Origin: Psococerastis gibbosa
Taxonomy: Eukaryota; Arthropoda; Insecta; Psocodea; Psocidae
DNA: 64,000 nucleotides
Assembly (NCBI GenBank): GCA_963971405.1
Contig: OZ020488.1
Location: 1,984,001 to 2,048,000, forward strand
Reading direction: 5' to 3'
This document shows, piece by piece, positions 1 through 10,990 of this stretch (position 1 is its first letter; each line of letters opens with the position of its first letter). Position numbers and translations under genes: made by a program. The notes beneath the pieces were generated by a model. The model was not told where the DNA came from. It searched no databases and saw only the letters and a list, made by a program, of their open reading frames with translations.

Positions 1-120
1 TTCGTGGTCTCGCGATCGCAAAGGGATCATTATATTGGCTTTTTGCTCTGTAGGCAAAGAAATGGTGACCATGAAAGTTCGGGGTTCAAGACACAACATT
101 AAGGGAAAAAAGAAAAAAAA
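1..120. other. Left edge, no gene; possible SINE scrap
   Basis: Short AT-rich edge sequence. Near position 87 there is GGGGTTCAAGACAC, which resembles a pol III box B, but no box A or tRNA fold is evident. It may be the end of a SINE cut by the window edge. Nothing else is recognised. Confidence 0.2.
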
Positions 121-790
121 AACCCCTTTCGGCTCTGGCCGAACAGGTGTAGGGAGATTCCGCAGACCCTGCTTTTCCACTACACTATGTATGCAATAAA
201 AAAAAACTTCATTTTTTTCCCGACCACAACATCAACACACAAAAACACTATTGTGTTCCAAAAAATGACGACTATGAACTTTTAATTTTAAAATTATTTT
301 CACTTTGACTGGACGTCATCTTGAAATCGTTGATTTGTCGTAAAAAGTTTTGATTAGCATTATCGTAGATAATAATACGGGCTTTCAGTCAGATTTTAAT
401 TTATTCCTCTGCAACCAATATTAACTGAGATATGAATTATATAATGTTTCAATCGGCCGCCATCTTGTACCTAAATAATGGATCTAGCTGGTTAACGAAT
501 TCGTTCAAGACATTTGTAAGATCAATTTTTGTGCCAAGTTTTATCAAAATCAGATAAGGAAGATAAGGAAGTTAGAGTGTTTCCTAAAATCGATGTACAT
601 ACATATACAACATACATACATAATATATTGTATACTGTATATGTATATATATATATTTCGACTGTCCGTGTGTATGTTCCGGGCCTCCTCTCAAACGACT
701 GGACCGATTATGATGAATATTGTTGTGTGTGTTCAAGGAGATTCGAGGATGGTTTACATTAACACGTCCACTGAAGGATGTTTTATAATT
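121..790 (+). mobile_element. Repeat family E, copy 1
   Basis: This stretch matches 4936-5745 over most of its length. It starts with a module around GGCCGAACAGGTGTAGGGAG, continues through an AT-rich body, and reaches GTTAGAGTGTTTCCTAAAATCGA near 570. Its right part (650-720) has a GTCCGTGTG stretch followed by CGACTGGACCGATTATGATG. That is the same kind of module carried by family A here and by HINE/Lep1-type Helitron-derived elements (known from the literature). No coding capacity is seen. The small open frames inside are AT-rich noise. Confidence 0.6.
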
Positions 791-934
791 TGATTTTGGA
801 ATATTTTAAATTGGTGCATGTACACGGCTGCTGGTACTGCCGACATCAACCGACATCTAGAGGCAGACTGCGCTACCATTAATTTCCGCTTATCCCGACA
901 GTTGGTGCTGCGTGTGTCTTGTGTGTGACCACAA

Positions 935-1080
935 TTAATTTACATGAGCAGTGACTGCGAGGCCGTAGGGCGAGCTGCCGCCTGATTTACATGAGCAGTG
1001 ACTGTGAGGCCGAAGGCCGAGCTGAAGCCCGCGGCAGGCGCAAGTGGTGGAGGCAGCAGCCGAAGGCTGCGCCGGGAACA
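935..1080 (+). repeat. Two-copy GC-rich tandem duplication
   Basis: ATTTACATGAGCAGTGACTG occurs at about 938 and about 984, each followed by a GAGGCCG-AGG-CGAGCTG stretch, so a unit of about 46 bp is duplicated. It is followed by GGCAGCAGCCGAAGGCTGCG. The reverse complement of that motif recurs near 42815, so this GC-rich tail belongs to a dispersed repeat. Confidence 0.6.
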
Positions 1081-1225
1081 GCTTGTATATATATATATAA
1101 CATTTTGAACGGAGGGTGGTTTTGGGCTCAGGGGGTCATGAAATGAAAAGTTGTGAAGAAATTTTCCCAAAGTCGAACATTGGTCGCCATCTCAATAGAT
1201 AGATGATTCTCCCTATAATGGGAGC
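1081..1225 (+). repeat. Family E arm fragment
   Basis: A TA microsatellite is followed by AACATTTTGAACGGAGGGTG and then a stretch running into CGCCATCTCAATAGATAGATG. The same 140 bp block occurs on + at 5727-5862 and on - at 6362-6490. Here it stands alone, directly after unrelated sequence. Confidence 0.65.
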
Positions 1226-1544
1226 ACATACTGTGTATACATATAACCAAATTTACGTCTCCTATACCTCTAAAAGAATGTGGGTATGGGGAGAAACTCT
1301 GCTGCCCGCATGTTGCTGAACACAACGCCCCAAATGCGGTACATGGTACCCGACAGACATCCAATATTCATGTAGCCACGTCATGTCAGAACTCAATGTT
1401 GCCACAGGCAATTTTCTATACGAAAGCGGTCCATTGGCTCCGTTAAGTGCACCTATAATTAATTATTGACAAAATCCTTCTGTTACGCTGCCGTCCACCC
1501 CGCAGCAGTCTTACATTCTGACAGCCCGACTGACCGTCAGTGGC

Positions 1545-1930
1545 TCTGTAAGACGACAGCCAAGCGACAGTGCTAGTGTCGCTCGGTTGTTGTCTTCAGA
1601 ATTAGGGAGGTCTTCAGCATGTTGAGGGGGGAGGCTAATTAGAGTGTTGGGCAGTACTGACAGCGGTGGTAAGACGACAGGTCGCTCGACGGTTGTCTTC
1701 AGGAAGGTCTTCAGGATGCTACAGGAAGGGAGAGGGGGTAATTGGGGGAATGGGGGGGGGGGGGGCAGCAGTGACAGCGCGGTGGTGCTAATTGCGCGAC
1801 TCCCCCCTCCAGCAGTCACATCTCTCCAGCAGTCACTTCTCCTGTCACTGTCACTCTTCTACAGCCGCCCTCTCCCCCTTCTCCAGTCACTTTTCACTCT
1901 GGAATTAGTGGCTGACTGCTGACTCCATTT
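1545..1930 (+). repeat. Imperfect tandem duplication with poly-G and CAG-rich tail
   Basis: GTAAGACGACAG begins two related units, at about 1549 and about 1668. Each has GTCGCTCG, GTTGTCTTCAG and AGGTCTTCAG in the same order, with a period near 120 bp. A 14-G run follows at 1752-1765, then a pyrimidine-rich stretch with CAGCAGTCAC repeated. The duplication keeps frames open by chance, and no protein family is recognised. Confidence 0.55.
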
Positions 1931-3507
1931 GTTTTTGAGATTTTAGATTTTGTATTAGCACAGTAGGTAACAACTATATTTCAACTTATTTCAATTTTGT
2001 AATGAATAAAATAAAGTGTAAATAAAATCAATGGCGTTAATGTCTCATTGCAGCAAGTGGGTCCCTCCCTTTTGTACTTGCTGAACTATATAGTTGCACC
2101 TATTAAATTTTAATATAATAAATTGACTCCCTAACTAATTATTGATAGTTATTTATGGAGGAAGAAATTTTACTGCGGTAACGCAAAGTGAATATCTATG
2201 AATGATAAGAAAGAAAGAAAGAAGAAAATTGTCTTTATTTTCCATATGATTTATATTTACATTTATATGATGATTATTAGTATTTTTGCCGCATATAAGT
2301 TATATCGGGGGGGGGGGGGGGGGGAGTCTGGGTGAATTTCCCCAAATATAGGCGATATATGGAGTATGGTTTCTGAGCATTTCTAAAATTCTGTAAAGTT
2401 AAGATTATAAGTACGAAAACTAATCGATTTTACTTCTTAATGGGATTGCATTAGCCCTATGTATTGTAGTTGAATACAGGAATGGTTGATCCTTCACCTA
2501 AACTACAGCTTCAGTAGTCAACGAGATGAAGCATTAATAATTTTTTTTATACAATGCTGTGCAATTTTTGTCGATTAGACCATCAATATGAAAAATGAAA
2601 AATATGAAATTCTACTAATTTATCATGTAATGCTGTATTTTATTTTATTTATTTCTATTTTTGATTTTTAATTTTGAGTGATAAATGTACGTTGATTCTC
2701 TTTCAGCTATGTAGCTGTTGTGGCTACTGCTGATCAGTGTAAATGTAAAATTGTTTTCAATACACATATTATTATTATATATACATTGGAAAATTCGAAA
2801 AATACTGCTGTTCTTTGAGATTGGAATAGGATTATCCAGCGTATCGTGAGGAAACTACTTGCTGATTTAACAGTTTTAAATTTAACAAAAACCTCATTTA
2901 AAAACGCAACCCTTCTCCACGACCTTGTTTAAAAAAAAGAAAACTTTCTTTCTCGAAATCAACAATACCCGAAAATAAAGCTACCAGCAGTCGAGTTTCT
3001 TCAGCTCATTCCCCCTTTCTAAACCAAAAACTTTTATTAAAAGTTCAATACCCTAACTTTGAATAATGTGGTGACAATAAAAAAATCCCACAAAAGTGAC
3101 TAGATAGAATGGGCAAGAAAGGAATTGGCAATTACGGGGGCCAGTTGCGGCAAAGCGAACCCGTAAATGTTTAATGGGAAAACGATAACGCTGTGACCCG
3201 AAACGTGGTATCAACATTTTGAAAAATTGATAGTTGCAATGAAATATTCACTGATTGTCATACCCCATCTTATTATACCTTTCCCAGATTTTCAACCGTT
3301 ACTTATCCTCTTCCAATTGGTTCAGTTACTTTTCAACGATTTTCTGCGAAATTTATTTCGAGTTGGCCAGTAGTTGATGATATTAAATTAACCGATGGAC
3401 TTAAATCGGTGTACCCCAGTACCCAATTTTTGTGCAATGTCGGGTTTCGCGGGAAATATCGATCGTTGAGCCGTTAAAAATAGCCGTTAATTTATCCAAA
3501 AATGTGC
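1931..3507. other. No gene recognised
   Basis: AT-rich, apparently non-coding DNA with an 18-G run at 2307-2324 and short A/T homopolymers. The part at 3100-3190 is less AT-rich and looks single-copy, but no motif identifies it. No splice-flanked open frame or RNA gene was found. Confidence 0.4.
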
Positions 3508-3973
3508 CACCTGAAATCAAAAGCAGTTGTCTCCAAAATTTTCAATTTTTATAGATATTGGCGCCATTTCTTTGATTACCTGGTTGCGCATCTATCTGAT
3601 TTTGGTTGAAATCAAAACCATTCTTTTCCCCATTAAATTTGGCTTCAATATTGTCCCTTATTGGAATCAAAAACAGTTCTGTCGGACTATGTTTCCGCCA
3701 TTCCGCCATAATCAAAGTTTTGTCATTTTCGGAACAAAAACCAGTCCTCTCCACTTCTTAGATTCAAAGGCAGTCCTCTCCATTCTTTTTTTCTAAAAAT
3801 CGGGAAAACTTAGCATAGTTAGAACTATTTCTTTGGTAGGTTAATAAAAGACATCAAAATGAAAGTGTTAAGGATCAAACCATAACGCTAGACATCCACG
3901 TGTGAGAACAGACGTTTTTCCCGGTTCATGAAAAATAACTCATGGTGGAGAGAACGGCTTTTGATTTCAGGTG
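3508..3973. mobile_element. MITE-like element with about 30 bp inverted ends
   Basis: The left end reads CACCTGAAATCAAAAGCAGT. The right end is its near-perfect reverse complement, ending TTTTGATTTCAGGTG at 3973. Inside, a motif of the form TCAAAA-CAG-TCTCTCC recurs near 3612, 3665, 3733 and 3763, as expected for subterminal transposase-binding repeats. No target-site duplication was clear and no transposase is encoded. Superfamily not assigned. Confidence 0.55.
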
Positions 3974-4935
3974 ACTCAAATATGCTATTCTACTTGTCGA
4001 TATATATGGCATACGTTTGTGGCCTTCAGTAACACCAATAAGACAAAGTTTTTGAACTCCTTCCTCGGGACTACGCACCACATCAATCGTATTTTGTACA
4101 AATAAAATAAAATAATTGTGGCCAATCTGTGTTAGAAAAAAAGGTTCTAATCATTATACGAAATGCTCAGGAAAATGTTTGTCCCCATACCCCATCTTTA
4201 TATAGTTTTTCCAGATTTTCAACCGTTAGGCTACTTACCCGCTTTCGATTGGTTTGGTTAATTTCAACGATTTTCTATTGATTTTTATTTTAAGTAGTGC
4301 AACTCAGTCCCCCATTCCCTGGCAATCAACTTTGTCCTTATTGTTCGATGACTGTGTGTCCCCTATGGCTATTAACGCAGCAGGCAATGTAAGTCACACT
4401 AACCCTTTGTTAAAGAACTAAAACTTGTTGAATTCACGGGAGTTGGCGATCGTTTGGAACAGGTTTCATTATGGCAAGGCATACCCGGACCATAGGGAAG
4501 TAAAATAAGACTTGAGTGGAGAGGCAAGGTGGTAGCGAAAGCTCCAATTCCCTTCATTAAGCAAATAGATCTTGAGGAACCGGTGGCGGAGCGTGGGATC
4601 AAATTGCGAGTGTAATGCTTGCAAATATTTATTTAAGTTTAAAAAAAATACATAAACATATATATATATAATATTACATATAGCATGTTTTATCTTCTTA
4701 AAAAGTAAACATTTGAAAACAAAAATGGAAGCATTTGAATTCTAACGCGGCGAGATTATTAGACTGCGTTGATAACACCATGCTTATACAATCTTATTTG
4801 CTCACGGCTTCCTATAGATTTCAACGAAGCTCTTAATACAATCTAAGAATTTGTTGAGGTAATGCAGCAGGGCCGCAATATGCTACAATCGCATGGCTTA
4901 TGTGAATGCGCAAAAATGTACCCACAAAATAAGAA
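3974..4935. other. No gene recognised
   Basis: AT-rich DNA. The text near 4190-4290 is similar to 3260-3350 (both have a TTTTCCAGATTTTCAACCGTTA-like stretch and a CCAATTGGTT/CGATTGGTTTGGTT segment), so an old duplication of about 100 bp separated by about 930 bp is visible. No coding exon is supported. Confidence 0.4.
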
Positions 4936-5745
4936 AAATCCCTTTCGGCTATGGCCGATCAGGTGTAGGGGGATTCCGCAGACCCTGCTTTTCCTCTACG
5001 CTACCCAGAGGCGTAAAGTTTTAGTATGATGGCGGGGGCAAAACTAAGTAGACCTTATGACGTCATCAGGCAGGATTGAAGAAAAAATTGATAATATAAT
5101 AGAAAAATTGTAGAGTTTTACGCATTTTTTAATAGTTGTAAAGTATAGCTGTAGATTTTACAAAGCTAAAAAAAGAATGCTTATAATCATATTGCTGCAA
5201 AGAGGACTATGAAGTAAGAACCACGTCTTACAATGCTGGAAGCTGAGGGGGGGGGGGAGTAAAGCCAAAAGGAGCTGGGGGGGGGGGGCAAGTTGAACCG
5301 TGCCCCCCCCCCGCCCAACTTTACGCCCCTGACGCTATATGTAATAGAAAATAAAAAAAACTTCATTATTTTCCCGATCACAACATCAACACACAAAACA
5401 CGCTTGTGTTCCAAACTATGACGACTATGAACTTTTACTTATTAAATTATTAATTTATTTATTATTATTAATTTGTCGTAAAAAGTGTAGATTACCATTA
5501 TTGTAGATAATAATACGATCTTTCAGTCAGATTTTAATTCATTCCTCTGCGACCAATATTGACTGAGATATGAATTATATAAGTTTTCAATCGGCCGCCA
5601 TCTTATAACTAAATAGCGGATCTAGCTGGTTAACGAACTCGATCAAGGCATTTGTATGAGCAATTATTGTGCCAAGTTTCGTCCAAATCGGATATTATTT
5701 ACGGAAGTTAGAGTGTTTCCTAAAATCGATATACATATATATAAC
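4936..5745 (+). mobile_element. Repeat family E, copy 2, split by a MITE
   Basis: This copy aligns to 121-600 from GGCCGATCAGGTGTAGGGGG (4950s) to GTTAGAGTGTTTCCTAAAATCGA. It is interrupted between 5005 and 5332 by an inverted-repeat element. Copy 1 shows the uninterrupted order, which fixes the insertion site. No protein is encoded. Confidence 0.65.
5006..5331. mobile_element. hAT-like MITE
   Basis: The termini are CAGAGGCGTAAAGTT on the left and AACTTTACGCCCCTG on the right, an imperfect 15 bp terminal inverted repeat with a CAG-type start. The flanking octamers are ACGCTACC (4998-5005) and ACGCTATA (5332-5339), which agree at six of eight positions. An 8-bp duplication and CAG-type ends are hallmarks of hAT elements. 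The 326 bp body carries 10-12 base G and C runs and no transposase, so it would depend on a partner in trans. Confidence 0.65.
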
Positions 5746-6550
5746 ATTTTGAACGGAGGGTGGTTTTCGGCTTAGGGGGTCATGAAATGAAAAGTTGTGA
5801 AGAAATTTTCCGAAAGTCGAACATTGGTCGCCATCTCAATAGGTAGATGAATCTCCCTAAAAAAACTAGTCTAGCTATACCGATTACCGCACTACACCTA
5901 GGAAGTGTATGAGTAACCCATGCGCTCAAGAGATATTTCTGAAATGAAACCTACCTTAAAAACAAAAGAATTACCCAGAAGAACAACGGAATGGTTTAAG
6001 ACATAAAGTGAAAAGAGGTAACTCTGGGGGTCCGTCCAATATTTTCTTCACCACGGTGCTTTTATCGCTCTTTTATTGCGAACTCCGACGTTCACCAAAT
6101 TGTTCAGAATAGCAAGTGGGCACATTAAGAAATGACTTGCTTCATAACAAACATAAACTATAAAAATGCTATTCCGCCTCGCCCCTTAAATGTTCCTTCT
6201 TCCTTTTGTGAGCCAGAATGGAAATTGCACTGTTTTTTTCTTTCTTCTGTTTCTGGGGATCTTTTTGTAAGAATATATTGTTATGGTTACGCTGTACTGC
6301 TGCTGGAAATTATTGTCTGGAAGGATTTCTTTTATGGAGTTGGGGGGCTGGTTTCATATTTTAGGGAGATTCATCTACCTATTGAGATGGCGACCAATGT
6401 TCGACTTTCGGAAAATTTCTTCACAACTTTTCATTTCATGACCCCCTGAGCCTAGAATCACCCTCTCTTCAAAATGTTATATATATATGTATTTCAATTT
6501 CATGAAACACTCTAACTTCCGTAAATATTATCTGATTATATATATATTAT
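5685..6550. mobile_element. Element with about 180 bp inverted arms
   Basis: The left arm 5685-5862 and right arm 6360-6550 are inverted copies. Both contain TTACGGAAGTTAGAGTGTTT, AACATTTTGAACGGAGG-like sequence and CGCCATCTCAATAGGTAGATG. About 500 bp of unrelated sequence lies between them. The arms belong to family E, so this is either a foldback element or two E ends in opposite orientation. A 105-residue open frame at 6132-6449 runs through the right arm and is not a gene. Confidence 0.55.
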
Positions 6551-8294
6551 CTGATCCCGGATGGGATTTTTTCATTTGGGAGAGCTGGGACGTTATGGTC
6601 TAATTGACCGGGAGACTCTCACTAAATAAATAAACTTACTCAAATTGACTGTATACAGTACTTAAATAACACACAACACTACACAAAACAACATACGGCA
6701 GTTGCTGTATTTCTAACTTAATGACAAACCGGCTTACTGAAAATTTTAAAATAGCCCTCAATTTCTTCTTTTATAACTCAAGCTCTACAGTCCTTAATTG
6801 GCTTTGGCCTGCTTGAGAACACTCTTGCAGTTTTTCTGGTTTAGCACGGAGCTTCACCATCTACGGACTCCCCCCTTCGTCCTTCCAGCGGTTTTGTGGA
6901 CGTCTCTGCAGCCGTCTTCCCGTCTAGTTTATTTTGAATATTTTTTTCGACTTGCGGTTTTTTGACACTTACAATAACGTGTCCCAGAAATCGTAGACGT
7001 CGTGCTTTTACAAAACGAGAGAAGATATTGATTATTCTCCATTGAGGTTTGCCTCAAAATTTTTGGCAATATTACTTATGCGCTACTTTCCGTTTTCGTA
7101 ATGGGGTCCATAGATTCTCTTAATTATCATTCCTTTCCAGCCCTGTTTCTACTGATAGTATAAGTATACTTAGAGCTTTCTACTAGGGGTACGATGTAGT
7201 TCAATGCTTGGCGAGTTACTGCTTGCCAACTACCGCGTCAAGGTAAGCCTAGTCATCTGCAGGGCCAATGTGCCATTTCACCAAAAATAAACTATTATAC
7301 TGATCTATAATCACACGGAAAATTTATAACAACTGCTGTTGGGCTGCCTAAAGATCTAAGGATGCAAAGATGTAGAAAGAAGAGGAGAGGGAAACCCTAT
7401 ATATTGTAGACAGACTGCGGGGGCCCCACGACGCCGACCTCTCCCCCCCCCCCCCTGGGGCCCCAACAAGTAAACTTGGATTTTTTTCTATAGACACACA
7501 ATATAACCGGTTGAAAGATAGCATTAAAAATTCATGGACTCGCGGAGTTACTCGATAGAAGCCTGTTTTCTAGCGATTCGCCTTGAAACTTTCGAAAATG
7601 CCTCCCCCTTTCTTTTGATGCTATTATCAGTACAATATACTGTACTTTTTTGCACTATTTTTCTTGTGTTCTTTTGCATGTTTTGCAATAGTACAAGAGT
7701 AAATATTCGACTTTTGAGTGAAGTATCGGATTATATTGTAGCGTTGTAGTTTGAGTTGTTTGATGTCTTCAATTTTCCTAGCAGCCGTCGCCAATGTCCC
7801 ATGATGATTTCATCATTATTATAATGTGACAATCTTAATTATTCTCTAGATGATCGCCAATCTTCGCCAGAAGAGGCTTATTGAAAAGAAGAAAAAGGTA
7901 TTTCTACTAAATCTAGGTGGGGGAGTTACCGCAGTCTCCCCAGGTGTCGGAAAGGGGAGCGCTGGGTAGGGAAATTTTCCCAACGGGTGCCGGGGAAAGA
8001 ACCAGTACGAGTAAACCCGTACATCTTTTCCTATTTATGAATTAGGATAGGTACTGTAATAGCTCATAAGTAAATAATTGTCCTAGGTTAAATTTCGGAT
8101 GCCTCGAGTTCCCCATCACAAAGCACTGAATTTTATTGATCGGTGGGACGGTTGCATAGTCAAGCGAATGGGCTGAACAATATAATACAACATATCAATA
8201 GTGACAGGGTATGTTACGCTATGCATTGGGTCATGAAATATTCATAATTTCTTCAAAAATTAATTTTTTGCTCAAATCCAAATCTCTATTTAAA
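6551..8294. other. No gene recognised
   Basis: Mostly unique-looking AT-rich sequence. A C run of 13 lies at 7443-7455, inside a GGGGGCCCC/GGGGCCCC pair that could be the terminus of another MITE. No exon, RNA gene or clear target-site duplication was found. Confidence 0.35.
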
Positions 8295-8698
8295 AATATA
8301 TTTTTTATTTATTTTTCATGTAAATTGAGTCTTTTTTCTGCACCCAGAACCAAACTGTCAATGGGCAAGCGACCTTTTGGATTTTGTTTGCATTAATAAC
8401 GACAACAATATACTGCATGTCAGTTTAAAAGAAATCGTTGGAGCCGTTTTTTTCATGACGTTTTTTGGAGTTTTTGGTAGGGTAAACCAACATGCCAGAT
8501 TTCCTTCAAATAAAACTAAATAGTTTGCCTACAAATCGACGAGCAGACAAACAGGCAGACAGAGAGACAGACATTTCGTAAAAACACATTTTTGGGTTCA
8601 TAACGTGTAAATCCCCTGAAATTCTGAAATTGAAAATTTCGACCATCACAAAGCTTAACTTACTGGTATATTTTACTACGTATCAATTGAAAAGCAAT
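8295..8698 (-). mobile_element. Family A element, degraded copy 1
   Basis: Reverse-strand match to the 860 bp family A seen best at 24871-25723. Recognisable parts are GAAATCGTTGGAGCCGTTTT, a CAGACAGAGAGACAGACA microsatellite, and the terminal TACGTATCAATTG-AAAGCAA. The right half of the consensus is missing and there are internal deletions. Non-coding. Confidence 0.65.
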
Positions 8699-8993
8699 AA
8701 TGTCCAAAATCCATGGGGTCGTATAATCGCCAAAATTAAGTTAGCCCCAAATAACTAAAAAATTATCCCGAGGTATGATTTTTTTGAACCTTTTTGAACC
8801 TGCATGCCCAATTTCATCCAAATCCACCGGGTAGTTTGACTATAAATCAAACAAACAGACAGACCGGTATTTCGTAAAAACAACTTTTTGGATTTCCTGA
8901 TACTTCAAAACGTGTAAATCCATTGAAATTTCGAAATCGAAAATTTCGATCACCACGCAGCTTTCGTAATATACTATATAACGTATATAAGTC

Positions 8994-9632
8994 GGGAAAA
9001 CTCAGTCTCGCTGATTTGGGTCCCGGCGCACTCGAACTTTGATGGGAATGAAAGAGCCGACGAGCTGGCTCGAAAAGGTGCAGAAACGCCATTCATTGGT
9101 GCAGAACCTAAGTACGGGATGGCTTATTGCCAGGCCCGTACTTCTGTACAAAAATGGGTGCAGAGAAAAACTGCAGAGGAATGGAAGAAAGTCCCGGAAA
9201 GCAGATTTGCTAAGAAGGTTATTCCGGGTCCTAGTAAGAAGCTCACCGATCAGCTTCTCTCTTTAAGTAGAGAGCAAGCTAGAAGGGTGGTTGGCACGCT
9301 TACGGGCCACGGCCACATCAACAAACACATGCATAGGGTTGGCGTGAAAAACGACAGTAGATGCAGACTGTGTGAAGTTGAAGAAGAAACAGCTGAACAC
9401 ATTCTCTTTGAATGTGAAGCGCTGGGACAAACTCGATACCAAACTCTTGGCCACCCTAGGTCTGAAGAGGAAACCATCCGATCTAATCCCATCACAAAAA
9501 CACTAGAATTTATCAAAAAGACTGGTGTTATAAGATGGGCGTAGACGGCAAACGTGGAAGCAAAAGACCTTCTAGGTCGACGCTTATAGGAACTCAAATG
9601 AGTAGGCCCCACGAAGGAAAAAAAAAAAAAAA
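8994..9632 (+). mobile_element. 5'-truncated non-LTR retrotransposon (LINE) with poly-A and TSD
   Basis: A 13-bp target-site duplication, AACGTATATAAGT, flanks the insert at 8981-8993 and 9633-9645. The 3' end is a short UTR and a poly-A run ending at about 9632. Together these show target-primed insertion of a 5'-truncated copy. The surviving ORF2 end is described separately. The insert split the end of family-A copy 2, which gives the relative ages. Confidence 0.85.
8996..9544 (+). pseudogene. LINE ORF2 C-terminus: RNase H end plus CCHC-like motif
   Basis: The frame is open from the truncation point to a TAG at 9542-9544. The first residues read WVPAHSNFDGNERADELA, the classic C-terminal block of non-LTR RNase H (WVP-H---GNE-AD-LA), encoding the last acidic residue and neighbours. 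About 80 residues later comes CRLCEVEEETAEHILFEC, the C-C-H-C zinc-finger-like motif found after RNase H in I/R1/LOA-type LINEs. The reverse transcriptase and endonuclease are missing, so the piece cannot function alone. It is intact over about 180 codons, which suggests fairly recent insertion. The 153-residue frame on the opposite strand is its shadow. Confidence 0.85.
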
Positions 9633-9657
9633 AACGTATATAAGTAGGAAAGCAATT

Positions 9658-10624
9658 AAAAAGCAGGGCTGGACCAAAACCGGTTGGGTGTGGGGCCAAC
9701 AACCTGCTCAAAATTCACTGTAGGAAGTAGGAATCAAATATACCCGGATCTGATTTACTGAATGTAATCGTAAACGTATCACATCGTAAGCATATCGCAA
9801 AGAAAAATAGGAGAAACGAAAATGACATAAAGCCTCTAAATCCACAAAAAACTATTGGATTATAGGCAGCAAAGTATCACACAGAGTAGGCTATAATCCA
9901 ACCCCCACCCCGGCCAAATCCACTTTCAGCAAAGTGGCAGCAGAGAAAAAAACCAAAAAATCAAAGTTGATCGTATGTTATTGCCCCTGACGAGCGCCAA
10001 TCGATGGTAAGTGTATATGCTTTAAAGATTGCACAGCCTCCCCCGCCCCAAATTCAATTTACAAGGGTGGCTATGCGACGAAGGGCTGCAATCGTGGCAG
10101 CAGCCAGCACAAGCGTGGCACCAGTCTCCGTGTGCAAGCAGCCCGAGGCGCGAGAGCCCGCCTTCTGGTACTCTAGCCTGTAGATGTGTAACTGGTTAAA
10201 AACCAATCAGGGGGTGCCTTTAATGCTGGTTACTTACGCGGGGCTGTTTCATTTGATTAGTGCTAAGGGGGTGGGGATGTTGTTTGTTTTAATTTTGTTT
10301 AATTTTGGGGCTGTAGGCCTTCCAGGCATTTTGCAGCAGCATTAGGACGATTTTCTTAAAGCTGAGTCGCGAACTGCCATAATAGGCCTGCAATATAGAG
10401 TTAGAGTTTATTCAGGGACATGCTTAAGGCGTAGTAACATGAGCAATCGCCAAGGGGCGCAACATTACTTACCTAATGTACACCGGAAGAAATTAATCTA
10501 CATCATGACATTCATTTGCTGAGATGGTTGCATTGGCTAACGGGAACTTTGACTAAGGCCAACTATATCAGGTAGTTAAACCTGACAGTGGCCCACTCAA
10601 TCTTACCCTACCCCCTACGACCAA
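9658..10624. other. No gene recognised
   Basis: Mixed-composition DNA. The stretch 10080-10180 is richer in GC (CGTGGCAGCAGCCAGC region) but has no persuasive open frame or splice pair. Nothing else is identifiable. Confidence 0.35.
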
Positions 10625-10990
10625 AAGTCTCTTTAGCGTTTCCACATGTTTTGGCCTCTATGCCAATCAATTTACGTATTCTGCGGTCATTTCAATGAAT
10701 GGAAATGCCTGTGATGTATACACATGAAGAATAGAGAGGAATTAGTCGTTTCCCATAGTTGATTAAATATTGTAAACGCTTCGAAGCTCCTTCTATTGTA
10801 TATTATATACATACTAGTAGCCTATAATGTGTATTTACCCTCTGCTATGTCTTCAAGTCAAATATGCTTTTAATCCTAAGCAAGCATAGCAAATAAACTC
10901 ACACCCTCCCGTTCTTTGAATTCGCGCCTCAGCTGGTGCAGTCACTGTACAAGTCGCTATACTAGAAGAGGCTTCCAAGCGCACAGTCTT
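10625..10990 (+). repeat. Family B repeat, diverged copy
   Basis: Order and wording match 23950-24290: TTTACGTATTCTGCGGTCAT, an ATGTATACACATGAAGAATA stretch, TTAAATATTGTAA, then CACTGTACAAGTCGCTATACT and AGAGGCTTCCAAG. Identity is moderate, so this is an old copy. Family unknown, non-coding. Confidence 0.45.

Larger units (their letters stand above)
8730..9657 (-). mobile_element. Family A element, copy 2, split by a LINE
   Basis: A second reverse-strand family-A fragment starts at about 8730. It keeps GGTATGATTTTT, the AAACAGACAGACCGG microsatellite and CGTGTAAATCCATTG. Its terminal part is interrupted at 8993 by a retroposon and resumes at 9646 with AGGAAAGCAATT, the element's normal end. 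It lies immediately beside copy 1, so the two insertions are adjacent or nested. Confidence 0.65.

Noticed and set aside
6132..6449. 105-codon plus-strand frame with hydrophobic stretch
   Set aside because: Its second half lies in the family-E inverted arm and the rest has no homology signal.
9250..9711. 153-codon minus-strand frame
   Set aside because: It is the antisense shadow of the LINE RNase H/CCHC-like coding remnant on the plus strand.
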